Assembly (NCBI GenBank): GCA_045134375.1
Contig: JBGUVL010000035.1
Span: forward strand, 13,714-77,713
Direction: 5' to 3'
Source: JBGUVL01 sp045134375
GTDB lineage: Bacteria > Bacillota_I > Bacilli_A > Erysipelotrichales > Erysipelotrichaceae
DNA length: 64,000 nucleotides
Part shown: in pieces, positions 51,582-59,922 of the stretch
Numbering within the stretch: position 1 is the first letter of the stretch
Layout: every line of letters begins with the position of its first letter
Notes under the pieces: model-generated
Databases searched by the model: none
What the model saw: only the letters and a program-made list of their open reading frames with translations
Told to the model about the DNA's origin: nothing
Program-made: the position numbers and the translations under genes

Positions 51582-53318
51582 ATGTATGATGTTTTGATTG
51601 TAAATGGAACCATTGTTGATGGAACCGGAAATAAAGCTTACCAGGCAGATCTCGCTGTGATGGGAGATAAAATCGTTAAGATTGGAGATTTAAAAGGAGC
51701 AGAAGCACATCGTGTGGTGGATGCGAAAGGAAAATACATCACTCCTGGCTTTATTGATCCACATACGCATACGGATTTGTCGGTATTATTTAATCCTTCT
51801 ACAGAAAACTTCTTACAGCAGGGAGTTACGACAACGATTGGAGGGAATTGCGGACATAATTATGCACCGGTAGGAGATGATCTATATCGTGCTGCGATCA
51901 TTGATACCAAAGTAGCGTATGCAGCAGAGCCATCCTATTTTCAAATGACGAAATTACTGCTGCCAAAGCAAGAAGGGGTAAAAGCATTGCAGGAACAATA
52001 TGGAATTACCATGGACTGGCACTCTTTAAAAGAGTATTTGGATAAGTGCGATCAACAGCCCTTAGATGGCAATATTGCGGTATTAGCGGGTTATAGTGCG
52101 ATTCGTGGTACGATCATGGGACAGGATTGCTGTCGTGAAGCAAGCGAAGAAGAACTGGTAAAAATGGAAGAACTGACAAGAAAGTGCATGGAAGAAGGTG
52201 CCTATGGACTTTCGACAGGTACCGACCCTAATTATGTGCCAGGACCTTTTGCAACTTTCGATGAAACGGTACGAATGTTAAAAATTGTTAAGGAATACGA
52301 TGGTATTTTTTCTTCTCACACAAAGAACTATAATGATGAAGGCGGTCCTGACCGTATGGGTGGTTATCGCTTTATGCTAGAACAGGCAAAAGCCGCTGGA
52401 GTAAAATGCAATGTATCGCATGTACATACCTTAGGCATGGGAAATGATGAAGCGAGTAATGCAAAGGCTGCCCAAGATACATTAGCTTATTTTGAAGAAA
52501 TGGAAAAAAACGGGTTGGATTTATCGTATGATGTCATCCCAAGTCCCTATAGTATGGATATGACCGTTCCTTATTTTGCGACATTTTTGCGTCCATTTGT
52601 TTTGATGTGTGGAAGTCGTCAGCATTTGGCAGAAAGTTTCAAAGTGGCTGATTTTAGAGAAATGGTTCATGCGGTTGTCGATGCGGGATTATATCCAATG
52701 CTGGATACAAAAAATATTTTAATGTCCATGTATCCCATCTTAATGATTTCTAGACATAAAAATCCAAAATATGTAGGACAAAATATATATGCTTATGCAA
52801 GTGCGAATGCAATCGATCCATTGGATTTCGTTATGGATCTGTTTGCGGAAGATCCGGATATGGGTGCGGATATGATGTTACCAGATGCGGTAGAGGCAAA
52901 CCGCATTTTATCACAACATCCAATGGCAATGATGTGTTCGGATGGATTTACTGGTGGAAAAGACATGAATTTCGGTTTGAATGAGGACCTTCAGATGACA
53001 CCGAACCCAATGAATTTCTCATATGCGATACGATATTTAACAAATTATGCTGATGATTTTGTTAAGGGAATTCATGTTTTAAGTGGTAAGGTTGCAAATC
53101 GATTTGGGTTAGAAGGACGTGGCGAACTAAAAGAGGGGAATTATGCTGATATCCTAGTCATTGATAAAGAAGCATTGCATTCCTATGATCGGGATGCGAA
53201 CGTTTTCCAATATCCAGAAGGAATTGATATGGTATTCGTCAATGGTGTTTTAACCATCGACCATAAAGTTCACACCAAAGCTAGCGCTGGTAGAATGTTG
53301 AGAAAAACCTTAAAATAA
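51582..53318 (+). CDS. N-acyl-D-amino-acid deacylase family amidohydrolase
   Basis: The 578-residue enzyme belongs to the D-aminoacylase/D-glutamate deacylase group, which frees D-amino acids from N-acyl derivatives or cuts D-residue dipeptides. Metal and catalytic features are visible: His61 and His63 (DPHTHTD), the Cys of GGNCGHN, His in FSSHTKNY, His in CNVSHVHTLG and Asp in MCSDGF. It is about 3 kb from the opp-M14 locus and alone in its transcript. It could act on products of that pathway, which is inference. Confidence 0.9.
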   Translation: MYDVLIVNGTIVDGTGNKAYQADLAVMGDKIVKIGDLKGAEAHRVVDAKGKYITPGFIDPHTHTDLSVLFNPSTENFLQQGVTTTIGGNCGHNYAPVGDDLYRAAIIDTKVAYAAEPSYFQMTKLLLPKQEGVKALQEQYGITMDWHSLKEYLDKCDQQPLDGNIAVLAGYSAIRGTIMGQDCCREASEEELVKMEELTRKCMEEGAYGLSTGTDPNYVPGPFATFDETVRMLKIVKEYDGIFSSHTKNYNDEGGPDRMGGYRFMLEQAKAAGVKCNVSHVHTLGMGNDEASNAKAAQDTLAYFEEMEKNGLDLSYDVIPSPYSMDMTVPYFATFLRPFVLMCGSRQHLAESFKVADFREMVHAVVDAGLYPMLDTKNILMSMYPILMISRHKNPKYVGQNIYAYASANAIDPLDFVMDLFAEDPDMGADMMLPDAVEANRILSQHPMAMMCSDGFTGGKDMNFGLNEDLQMTPNPMNFSYAIRYLTNYADDFVKGIHVLSGKVANRFGLEGRGELKEGNYADILVIDKEALHSYDRDANVFQYPEGIDMVFVNGVLTIDHKVHTKASAGRMLRKTLK

Positions 53319-53322
53319 TAAT

Positions 53323-53363
53323 AAAAAGGCAACGAAGCAGTATTTGTTTAACGTTGCTTTTTA
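53323..53363 (+). terminator. Terminator after D-aminoacylase-like gene
   Basis: AAAAGGCAACG pairs with CGTTGCTTTTT (one G-U), with further T. Confidence 0.75.
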
Positions 53364-53369
53364 TTTATG

Positions 53370-53398
53370 TTGACAAGCTAACGAAAGTTAGCTAAAAT
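53370..53398 (+). promoter_or_regulatory. Promoter of the membrane protein-tetR operon
   Basis: A consensus TTGACA (53370-53375) and a TAAAAT (53393-53398) are spaced by 17 bases. The spacer is filled by the first operator. Confidence 0.8.
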
Positions 53399-53425
53399 GA
53401 TTATAAAAGCTAACGTGTGTTAGCT
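53376..53425. promoter_or_regulatory. Two tandem TetR operators
   Basis: AGCTAAC-GAAA-GTTAGCT (53376-53393) lies exactly between the -35 and -10 boxes. AGCTAAC-GTGT-GTTAGCT (53408-53425) lies 15 bases before the first start codon. Both have perfect seven-base arms and four-base centres. The regulator is encoded as the second gene of the same transcript. Confidence 0.85.
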
Positions 53426-53439
53426 AAAAGTAGAAAATT

Positions 53440-53856
53440 ATGAAAGAATATGGAAGCTTGAAAATCACGTTATTGACTTATTTACTATTGATTGTATTTT
53501 TTGCTTTTATCGTGTATGCTTTTGTTAATCGAAGAAGTATTATTCACTGGGGACGTTATTTGCTATTTTTATTTATTTTTGGTCTTGTGATTTGCTGTTT
53601 TGCGACAATGCGGGATGGTTGGTATTTGTCAATTCAGCATCAGATTGAAGGAAGCGGAGTGAATGGTTTATTTTCCGCAACAGGGCTGGAATGTATCCTG
53701 GGTGGAGGCTGCGCATTACTTGTTTTGCTGTCTTTGCTTATTTCCGTATTTGTATCTCCAGAGTGGAAGCAGCTCTTATTTTTCTCTAGTGCCGGTATTT
53801 TGTTATTTAAAATTATCATTTTAGAGATTGATCGTCTACTGTTGCTTCTTCGTTAA
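53440..53856 (+). CDS. Four-pass membrane protein of unknown function
   Basis: The 138-residue protein has four hydrophobic segments and few charged residues. I recognise no family. It starts only 15 bases after the second operator and has no good ribosome site, so translation may be inefficient or leader-short. It shares the transcript with the TetR gene that follows directly. It is likely the regulated target, perhaps a small exporter or permease helper. Confidence 0.65.
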   Translation: MKEYGSLKITLLTYLLLIVFFAFIVYAFVNRRSIIHWGRYLLFLFIFGLVICCFATMRDGWYLSIQHQIEGSGVNGLFSATGLECILGGGCALLVLLSLLISVFVSPEWKQLLFFSSAGILLFKIIILEIDRLLLLLR

Positions 53857-53865
53857 GGAGTGATA

Positions 53866-54483
53866 ATGGTGAGGAAAAACACAAAAGAAACGATTCGAAA
53901 AACAGCACTACAACTTTTTTCCGTTCATGGTTATGATGGGGTATCGATTCGTGATATTGCAAAAGTAGTAGGAATTAAAGAGAGCTCCATTTACAAACAT
54001 TATTCTGGAAAGGAAGCGTTGCTTTCTGCGATTGTAGATTATCATTCTCATGTATATGAAGAAGCGGCTGCAAAATTTATGGTTCCAAACGATGATTTTG
54101 AACAGGATACGAGACAATATTTGCAAATGGAAGAAAATATGCTATTTCGTTTGGTGGAGCAACTTTTTCTATTTTATGTAAAAGAGGATGAAAATGTTTG
54201 GTTCCGCCATCTGTTAGAAAATGAACGTCATCATAATCCTGAATTAAAGGATCGCTATGATAGTTATTATGTGAAACAGCCAATTCAATACCAAACCATG
54301 CTGTTTCAAAAAATGATGGAAGCAGGTTATTTTGTAGAGTGTGATCCTGCCATTATGGCATATCAGTTTTATGCTCCAATTTTAGTAATGATGGAACTAT
54401 ACGATGAAAAAACGGAAGCGGAAATACGAAATTTGCTTCATCGGCATGTATACCAGTTTGGCAAACAATATTGTAAAAAATGA
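53866..54483 (+). CDS. TetR/AcrR family transcriptional regulator
   Basis: This 206-residue regulator has the N-terminal TetR helix-turn-helix: IRKTALQLFSVHGYDGVSIRDIAKVVGIKESSIYKHYSGKEALL. The rest is helical, as in ligand-binding domains. ATG 53866 is preferred: AAGGAG ends six bases upstream, while the GTG at 53860 lies inside that site. It probably binds the two operators ahead of the upstream gene and so represses its own transcript. Confidence 0.93.
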   Translation: MVRKNTKETIRKTALQLFSVHGYDGVSIRDIAKVVGIKESSIYKHYSGKEALLSAIVDYHSHVYEEAAAKFMVPNDDFEQDTRQYLQMEENMLFRLVEQLFLFYVKEDENVWFRHLLENERHHNPELKDRYDSYYVKQPIQYQTMLFQKMMEAGYFVECDPAIMAYQFYAPILVMMELYDEKTEAEIRNLLHRHVYQFGKQYCKK

Positions 54484-54565
54484 GAAGGGGCAATTAAGTA
54501 CAACCAATCGGACGGTAGGGGAATCTCTGGATTTGTCCAATAAGTAAAATAAAAGTGGAAAAGTA

Positions 54566-54594
54566 TTGAAATTGCTAAACTCATCCGATATAAT
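54566..54594 (+). promoter_or_regulatory. rpmE promoter
   Basis: TTGAAA (54566-54571) and TATAAT (54589-54594) are 17 bases apart, about 60 bases before rpmE. Confidence 0.75.
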
Positions 54595-54651
54595 ATATAC
54601 GCACTTACTTTAAATGCGCAAAGTGTTTAAGGCGGAAGGAGATTAAATATT

Positions 54652-54858
54652 ATGGCAAAAAACGGAATTCATCCAAAATACAACAGAATTACTGTTAAAT
54701 GTTCAACTTGTGGAGCTGAATTTGAAACAGGTTCTACGGCAAAAGAATTAAAAGTAGATACTTGTTCTAATTGTCATCCATTCTATACTGGTAGACAGCG
54801 TTTCGCAGCTGCTCAGGGTAGAGTTGAAAGATTCAACAAAAAATACGGACTTAAATAA
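54652..54858 (+). CDS. rpmE: Ribosomal protein bL31 (zinc-binding form)
   Basis: This 68-residue ribosomal protein keeps both cysteine pairs of the zinc-binding bL31 type (KCSTCGAEF and DTCSNCHPFYTG), then the usual GRQRFAAAQGRVERFNKKY. A long leader between the -10 box and the start has CACTT/AAGTG elements, which might belong to the L31 autoregulatory leader. A terminator follows directly. Confidence 0.95.
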   Translation: MAKNGIHPKYNRITVKCSTCGAEFETGSTAKELKVDTCSNCHPFYTGRQRFAAAQGRVERFNKKYGLK

Positions 54859-54868
54859 GACGGGTAAA

Positions 54869-54898
54869 GATGAAGTGATGATTCACTTCATTTTTATT
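54869..54898 (+). terminator. Terminator after rpmE
   Basis: ATGAAGTGA pairs with TTCACTTCAT over a short loop, with a T run. Confidence 0.85.
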
Positions 54899-54916
54899 TG
54901 ATAGTGGAGAAGTAAT

Positions 54917-56290
54917 ATGAGGGCATTTATTCATAAATATTTTGGAGGGAGTCAATCGTTTTATCAAAAAGTAGCAAGCATTTCCATTCCAGGGGCGATG
55001 CAACAGTTGTTGCAGAGCGCTTGTGGAATCGTTGATTCTCTTATGGTGGCATGGATTGGACATGTGAGTAGTGTTGGTACAGCAGCACAGTTGGATGCAA
55101 TGATGGGTACGATTTCGTATGGAATCAATTGTGGAACCGGAATGTTTGCGTCCCAATTTTATGGTGCGAAAGAATACGATAAGCTTAAACGTTGTTTTGG
55201 TTTGAAACTATTGTTGATGATCGTCAATGCGTTGTTCTGGATGATATTATCATTAGTATTTGGCGAAGCAATTTTGCGTTTTTATGTGAATGATGATTTC
55301 ATTGTTACCTATGGAAATCAATATTTACGAATTGTTTGTTTTTCCTTTTTGCCTGCCTCGTTATCCTATAGTTTTGCCTACATGTATCGAGGAATTCATA
55401 AAGCATTCATTCCTTTTCTCATGAGTTGTTTTACGATGGGATGTAATCTTTTTCTCAATTATATGTTAATTTTTGGAATTGGTTGCTTTCCTAGATTAGG
55501 AGTTTGTGGGGCCGCTTGGGGAACACTTATTGCACAAACAATGACGATGTTTGCTTATTTAATGATTGCGTATTTTCGAAAAGAAGTATTTGTCGGAAGT
55601 CTTAAGGAAATGTTTTCTTTAAAACCATCCTTTGTGATTCCCATTATTGGAAAAGTTATGCCTTTGATCGTTAATGAATTATTATTTTCTTTTGGAAATA
55701 CGTTGTTTGTTAAGGCGTTTGGTGTGTTGGGAAAAGATGCCATGGATGCCTATTACGTAGGAAATAAAATAGCGGAGATGTTCTATTTTGTGGTCTGGGG
55801 ATTAAGTGATGCGACAACGATTATTTTAGGAACAACGTTGGGAAGTGAGCAAAGAGAAGAAGCGCTGCGACAAGGAAATTATTTTGTAGGAATAGGGCTA
55901 GTCTTAAGTATGTTGCTTTCCCTACTAATTTCCATTAGTGCTCCAGGGTTGGTTGCCTTATTTGCTCTTTCGAAAGCTAGCATTAACCAAAGTGCTATAT
56001 GGATCGTTCGTGCTTTTGCGGTAAAGATATCCTTGCGATTATTCAATACGTTAGTGTTTGCAAGTATGAGAGCAGGGGGAGAAAGCAAAGTTCTAATGTT
56101 GTTAGATTCGGGTATTACTTGGTCCATTGGAATCCCTATGGCATTTGTGGCAGTTCATCTTTTGCACATTCAGGAAATTGCATTGGTTTTTCTATTTGTG
56201 CAAATAGAAGCGCTGGTTCGTGTTATAATAGGGATGCGCTTATTTAAACAAGGAAAATGGGCAAATAATTTAACAAGATTAGTAGAATGA
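54917..56290 (+). CDS. MATE family efflux transporter
   Basis: The 457-residue protein has twelve hydrophobic segments and the MATE beginning KVASISIPGAMQQLLQSACG, followed by DSLMVAWIGHVSSVGTAAQL. Members export drugs or metabolites using Na+ or H+ gradients. It is full length, in contrast to the MATE remnant at 31.24 kb. prfA follows after 13 bases. Confidence 0.92.
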   Translation: MRAFIHKYFGGSQSFYQKVASISIPGAMQQLLQSACGIVDSLMVAWIGHVSSVGTAAQLDAMMGTISYGINCGTGMFASQFYGAKEYDKLKRCFGLKLLLMIVNALFWMILSLVFGEAILRFYVNDDFIVTYGNQYLRIVCFSFLPASLSYSFAYMYRGIHKAFIPFLMSCFTMGCNLFLNYMLIFGIGCFPRLGVCGAAWGTLIAQTMTMFAYLMIAYFRKEVFVGSLKEMFSLKPSFVIPIIGKVMPLIVNELLFSFGNTLFVKAFGVLGKDAMDAYYVGNKIAEMFYFVVWGLSDATTIILGTTLGSEQREEALRQGNYFVGIGLVLSMLLSLLISISAPGLVALFALSKASINQSAIWIVRAFAVKISLRLFNTLVFASMRAGGESKVLMLLDSGITWSIGIPMAFVAVHLLHIQEIALVFLFVQIEALVRVIIGMRLFKQGKWANNLTRLVE

Positions 56291-56303
56291 TGGAGGTTCA
56301 TAT

Positions 56304-57377
56304 ATGAGTGTAATGATTGAAAGATTAGAAAAGATCGACGCGCGCTATCATGAGATCAATGATTTAATGATGTCACCAGAGGTGGTCGGCGATCGAAAAA
56401 AGATGGCGAAGTTAGGAAAAGAACAGGCTTCTTTAACCGCTGTAGTGGAAGCCTATGAAGAATACAAAAAAATCATTAATGGAATCGAAGAAGCCAATGT
56501 TTTGTTGGAAGAAGAGGATCAAGAAGTAAAGGAAATGGCGAAATTGGAATTGGAAGAATTAGAGCCAAAGAAACAGGAAATATTAGATCGCCTTGAAATT
56601 CTTTTGATTCCAAAGGATCCAGCTGACATGAATAATGCAATCGTAGAAATTCGTGGAGCTGCCGGAGGTGATGAAGGAAATATTTTTGCGGGGGATTTAT
56701 ATCGTATGTATACCCGTTGGGCAGAGGCGAGTGGCTTTAAAACAGAAATGATTGAAGCACAGGACAATGAAGCAGGAGGGTTCTCCTTGATTTCCTTTAT
56801 TGTCAAAGGGGATGGTGCTTATGGGAAGTTGAAATTTGAAAGTGGAAGCCATCGTGTACAGCGCGTTCCTAAAACAGAATCCCAGGGAAGAATTCATACT
56901 TCAACTGCAACGGTGTTGGTGGATCCTGAAATTGATGAAGAAGATTTTGAAATTGATCCAAAGGATTTGGAAATCGATACCATGCGTGCAAGTGGCGCAG
57001 GAGGTCAGCACGTCAATAAGACGGACTCGGCGGTACGAATTACCCATATTCCAACTGGAATTACGGTAAAATGCCAGGACGGAAGAAGTCAGCACGAAAA
57101 TCGTGCCACAGCATTAATGCATATTCGAGCAAAAGTATATTCTGAAATGAAGGCGAAAGAGAATGCTGAAAAAGATGCAGAAAGAAGAAGTAAATTAGGA
57201 ACTGGAGATCGTAGTGAAAAAATCCGTACCTATAATTATCCACAAAACCGTGTTACTGATCATCGTATCGGATTAACGATTCAACAGTTGGATCGAATTA
57301 TGGAAGGAAAATTAGATGATATCCTGAATGCATTGCAGGAGCAGGATCAGAAAGATAAAATTGCAGGAAATGTGTAG
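56304..57377 (+). CDS. prfA: Peptide chain release factor 1
   Basis: RF1 reads UAA and UAG stop codons and releases the protein chain. The GGQ motif appears in ASGAGGQHVNKTDSAVR (about residues 229-245), and the helical domain 1 (residues 1-100) is acidic. The 357-residue length is normal. The start follows GGAGG. The methyltransferase for its GGQ glutamine follows directly. Confidence 0.97.
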   Translation: MSVMIERLEKIDARYHEINDLMMSPEVVGDRKKMAKLGKEQASLTAVVEAYEEYKKIINGIEEANVLLEEEDQEVKEMAKLELEELEPKKQEILDRLEILLIPKDPADMNNAIVEIRGAAGGDEGNIFAGDLYRMYTRWAEASGFKTEMIEAQDNEAGGFSLISFIVKGDGAYGKLKFESGSHRVQRVPKTESQGRIHTSTATVLVDPEIDEEDFEIDPKDLEIDTMRASGAGGQHVNKTDSAVRITHIPTGITVKCQDGRSQHENRATALMHIRAKVYSEMKAKENAEKDAERRSKLGTGDRSEKIRTYNYPQNRVTDHRIGLTIQQLDRIMEGKLDDILNALQEQDQKDKIAGNV

Positions 57378-57378
57378 T

Positions 57379-58227
57379 ATGACCTATCGTGAATTAGTAA
57401 AAAGAGCACAGGAAAATTGCGAAAAAGAAGGAATACCTGCACAAACAGCAGTTTTTCTGCTGTTAGAACTGAGCGAAATGGAATCGCATAATCTCTATTA
57501 TGAATATGAAAATGAAGTGGATGAATCTTTATTAAAACGTTATGAAGCGGCCATGGAACGATTGCTAACGCAAGAACCTTTGCAACATATACTGGGCTAT
57601 GAATGGTTTTATGGCTACCGTTTTAAGGTCAATGAAGATGTATTGATTCCTCGACCTGAAACAGAAGAATTGGTAGCGAATGTTTTAGCAGAATACGATG
57701 CGTTTTTTAGTGGAAAAAAGGTGGTTGCCTGTGATGTCGGATGTGGCAGTGGTGCAATTGCGATATCGTTAAAAAAAGAAGAACCTTCTCTGACAATGTA
57801 TGCTAGTGATATTTCTGAGAAAGCATTGGAAGTGGCTAAGGAAAATGCTGAAACGCTAGGGGCAGAGGTTACTTTCCTCTGTGGAGATATGCTAGATCCT
57901 TTCATTGAAAAAGGTATAAAAGTAGATGTATTAGTTAGTAATCCTCCCTATATTCCAAAAGATGAGAAAATGGAAAAAAGTGTGGTCGATTTTGAACCTC
58001 ATGTTGCCTTATTTGGTGGGGATGATGGTCTCTATTTCTATCGCAAGATTTTTGCGAATGCGCATCAAATAATCAAAGAAAAAGCGATACTTGCTTTTGA
58101 AATGGGATACAATCAGAAAGAGTCGATGGAAGCAGAAGCGAAGAAGTATTTTCCTAATGATCGAATGGAAACGATCAAAGATTTGAATGGGAAAAATAGA
58201 ATGTTTTTCATTTATCATAATTTATAA
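57379..58227 (+). CDS. prmC: Release factor glutamine methyltransferase PrmC
   Basis: PrmC methylates the glutamine in the GGQ motif of release factors. It has the SAM-binding VACDVGCGSGAIAISLK and the NPPYIP motif that contacts the glutamine, with the usual LIPRPETEELVANVL. I start at ATG 57379, one base after the prfA stop, rather than in the longer open frame inside prfA. At 282 residues it has normal length. Confidence 0.95.
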   Translation: MTYRELVKRAQENCEKEGIPAQTAVFLLLELSEMESHNLYYEYENEVDESLLKRYEAAMERLLTQEPLQHILGYEWFYGYRFKVNEDVLIPRPETEELVANVLAEYDAFFSGKKVVACDVGCGSGAIAISLKKEEPSLTMYASDISEKALEVAKENAETLGAEVTFLCGDMLDPFIEKGIKVDVLVSNPPYIPKDEKMEKSVVDFEPHVALFGGDDGLYFYRKIFANAHQIIKEKAILAFEMGYNQKESMEAEAKKYFPNDRMETIKDLNGKNRMFFIYHNL

Positions 58228-58329
58228 GAGAAAAAAGTTTTGGTAGAAAATGATTTAAAAATCAGAAAAGCATTCATGGTTTGATTATTCATTGTGAAAA
58301 GTGTCAACCGAAAAATCAGATGATGTGAG

Positions 58330-58359
58330 AGATACCCTATCATTGGGTATCTTTTTTTT
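58330..58359 (+). terminator. Terminator after prmC
   Basis: AGATACCC pairs with GGGTATCT, followed by seven T. Confidence 0.9.
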
Positions 58360-58472
58360 GGAAAATGGAAAATAGGATTATAAAATTATGTTTTGATATA
58401 TAAGGAATAATTTTCGGATGCTTCCTTTTTTTAGAATTCGGGTTAAAATAATAAATATAGGAGGAATGGTTA

Positions 58473-59186
58473 ATGAAGCAGAATGTCAGTGGAAAAACAG
58501 CACTTGTTACGGGTGCGGGAGCAGGAATCGGAAAAGATATGGCGATTCGTTTATCGCAACTAGGGGTACATCTTCATTTGTGTGGAAGAACCTTGTCAAA
58601 ATTAGAAGAAACGAAATCATTGTGTAACGATCAAGTGAACGTGTACCTTCATCAAGTGGAATTAAAAGACGAAAAACAAATCCGGGCAATGATGGAGAAA
58701 ATAGATACTCTAGATTTTTTGATTAATAACGCAGGAATGATTGCAACAGGAGGGTTAGAAGAAATTTCAACAGAGGTTATGGATGAATTATATCAAACCA
58801 ACGTGCGTGCCCCTTTTATTATGATACAATCGGCATTACCCTTATTAAGGCAATCATGCTGTGCTGAAATTATTAACATCGGTAGCGTCGTTTCGCGTAA
58901 AGCGTATGTAGATCAATGCGCTTATGTCACAAGTAAACACGCTTTAATGGGATTAACTAAGGCATGTGCAAAAGAATTAGCATCCGAGCATATCCGTGTT
59001 CATATTCTTTGCCCAGGAGGAATTCGCACGGAAATGGTCGCTAAAGCACGACCGGATTTAGCTAATGAACCGGTCATTATGCCGGAAGATATTAGCGATG
59101 TAATCGAATTTTGGTTAACGCATCGAAGTAACGCGATTATTGATGAAATTGATATACATCGGGAAGGAAAAGAACCATTTCAATAA
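58473..59186 (+). CDS. Short-chain dehydrogenase/reductase (3-oxoacyl-ACP reductase-like)
   Basis: This 237-residue classical SDR has the NAD(P)-binding TGAGAGIG motif at residues 13-20, the INNAG motif, the catalytic Ser in NIGSVVSR and the YVTSK pair. Length and motifs fit FabG-like enzymes, but the substrate is unknown. The neighbours give no pathway. AGGAGG precedes the start. Confidence 0.9.
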   Translation: MKQNVSGKTALVTGAGAGIGKDMAIRLSQLGVHLHLCGRTLSKLEETKSLCNDQVNVYLHQVELKDEKQIRAMMEKIDTLDFLINNAGMIATGGLEEISTEVMDELYQTNVRAPFIMIQSALPLLRQSCCAEIINIGSVVSRKAYVDQCAYVTSKHALMGLTKACAKELASEHIRVHILCPGGIRTEMVAKARPDLANEPVIMPEDISDVIEFWLTHRSNAIIDEIDIHREGKEPFQ

Positions 59187-59247
59187 AAATAATGAAAAAA
59201 GAAAAGTAATAATATTACATTGATCCATCGCGTTTTGTTTAATGGAT

Positions 59248-59296
59248 GGAAAAAGGAAGGCGATACCACTTGGTTTGGGAATGCCTTCCTTTTTCC
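59248..59296. terminator. Terminator between converging genes
   Basis: GGAAAAAGGAAGGC pairs with GCCTTCCTTTTTCC. The A/T runs in both arms allow use in both directions. Confidence 0.75.
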
Positions 59297-59315
59297 GATT
59301 CAAATTCTTTTTCAA

Positions 59316-59807
59316 CTATTTTAAATGCTTATTTGCCTCTTCTATAAAGAAGAAAGAAGTGATAGCAGCTATGATAAATGAAATCATACCTTGTAATAGG
59401 TTGAATGGGACACCACCGAATGCAGCAGTTGCATTTTGGAGCAAAATTGTGTCGGTTAAGAAATAGCCGATAACGATAATGAATACACCTAGCAGATAGG
59501 ATAATGGTTTTGCTTTTCCACGTATCTTTTGATAAAGAAATGCAATGGTGATGGCTTCGAAGCCCTTAATGATAAAAGTGAAAATGGCATATTGAGAATA
59601 TCCTAAATAAAGGTCAGAGAGAGCGCTGCCAATACCGCCACAAAGGAAGGCGAGAACAGGATTTAATAAGGAAGCAAAAAGCATAACGCCACAGTCTCCT
59701 AAATTGATATAACCAAATTGTCCAATTGGTATTGCGATAAATGCGGTTAATACAAAGATGACAGCCATACCGAAGCCGCAAAGAACTAATGTTTTTGTAT
59801 TGTTCAT
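59316..59807 (-). CDS. ECF transporter S component
   Basis: This 163-residue membrane protein with five to six hydrophobic segments is a substrate-binding S unit of an energy-coupling factor importer. The N-terminal LVLCGFGMAVIFVLTAFIAI and the INLGDCGVMLFASLLNP and GGIGSALSDLYLGYSQYA segments are typical of the HMP/pyridoxine-type S units. The EcfAAT motor is not in the window. It diverges from a MocR (PdxR-like) regulator, a pairing that suggests a vitamin B6-type substrate. Confidence 0.85.
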   Translation of the reverse strand: MNNTKTLVLCGFGMAVIFVLTAFIAIPIGQFGYINLGDCGVMLFASLLNPVLAFLCGGIGSALSDLYLGYSQYAIFTFIIKGFEAITIAFLYQKIRGKAKPLSYLLGVFIIVIGYFLTDTILLQNATAAFGGVPFNLLQGMISFIIAAITSFFFIEEANKHLK

Positions 59808-59922
59808 AATGATACATCCCCTTTTCTTTCATTTATCATAACAAAAAAGTGTACCGATAAAAAGAGTCAAAATCGTGTAAAAAACAAAGGACAGTATGGT
59901 ATACTAAAGTGGGTGATGAGGC

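Noticed and set aside
53376..53425. The TetR palindromes as further iron operators, since they use GTTAG/CTAAC sequence
   Set aside because: The arms are in the opposite order (AGCTAAC-N4-GTTAGCT against AGTTAG-N6-CTAACT) with different spacing, and a TetR gene is in the same transcript.
54595..54651. rpmE leader as a defined L31 autoregulatory RNA
   Set aside because: CACTT/AAGTG pairing is short, and I could not match the leader motif with confidence.
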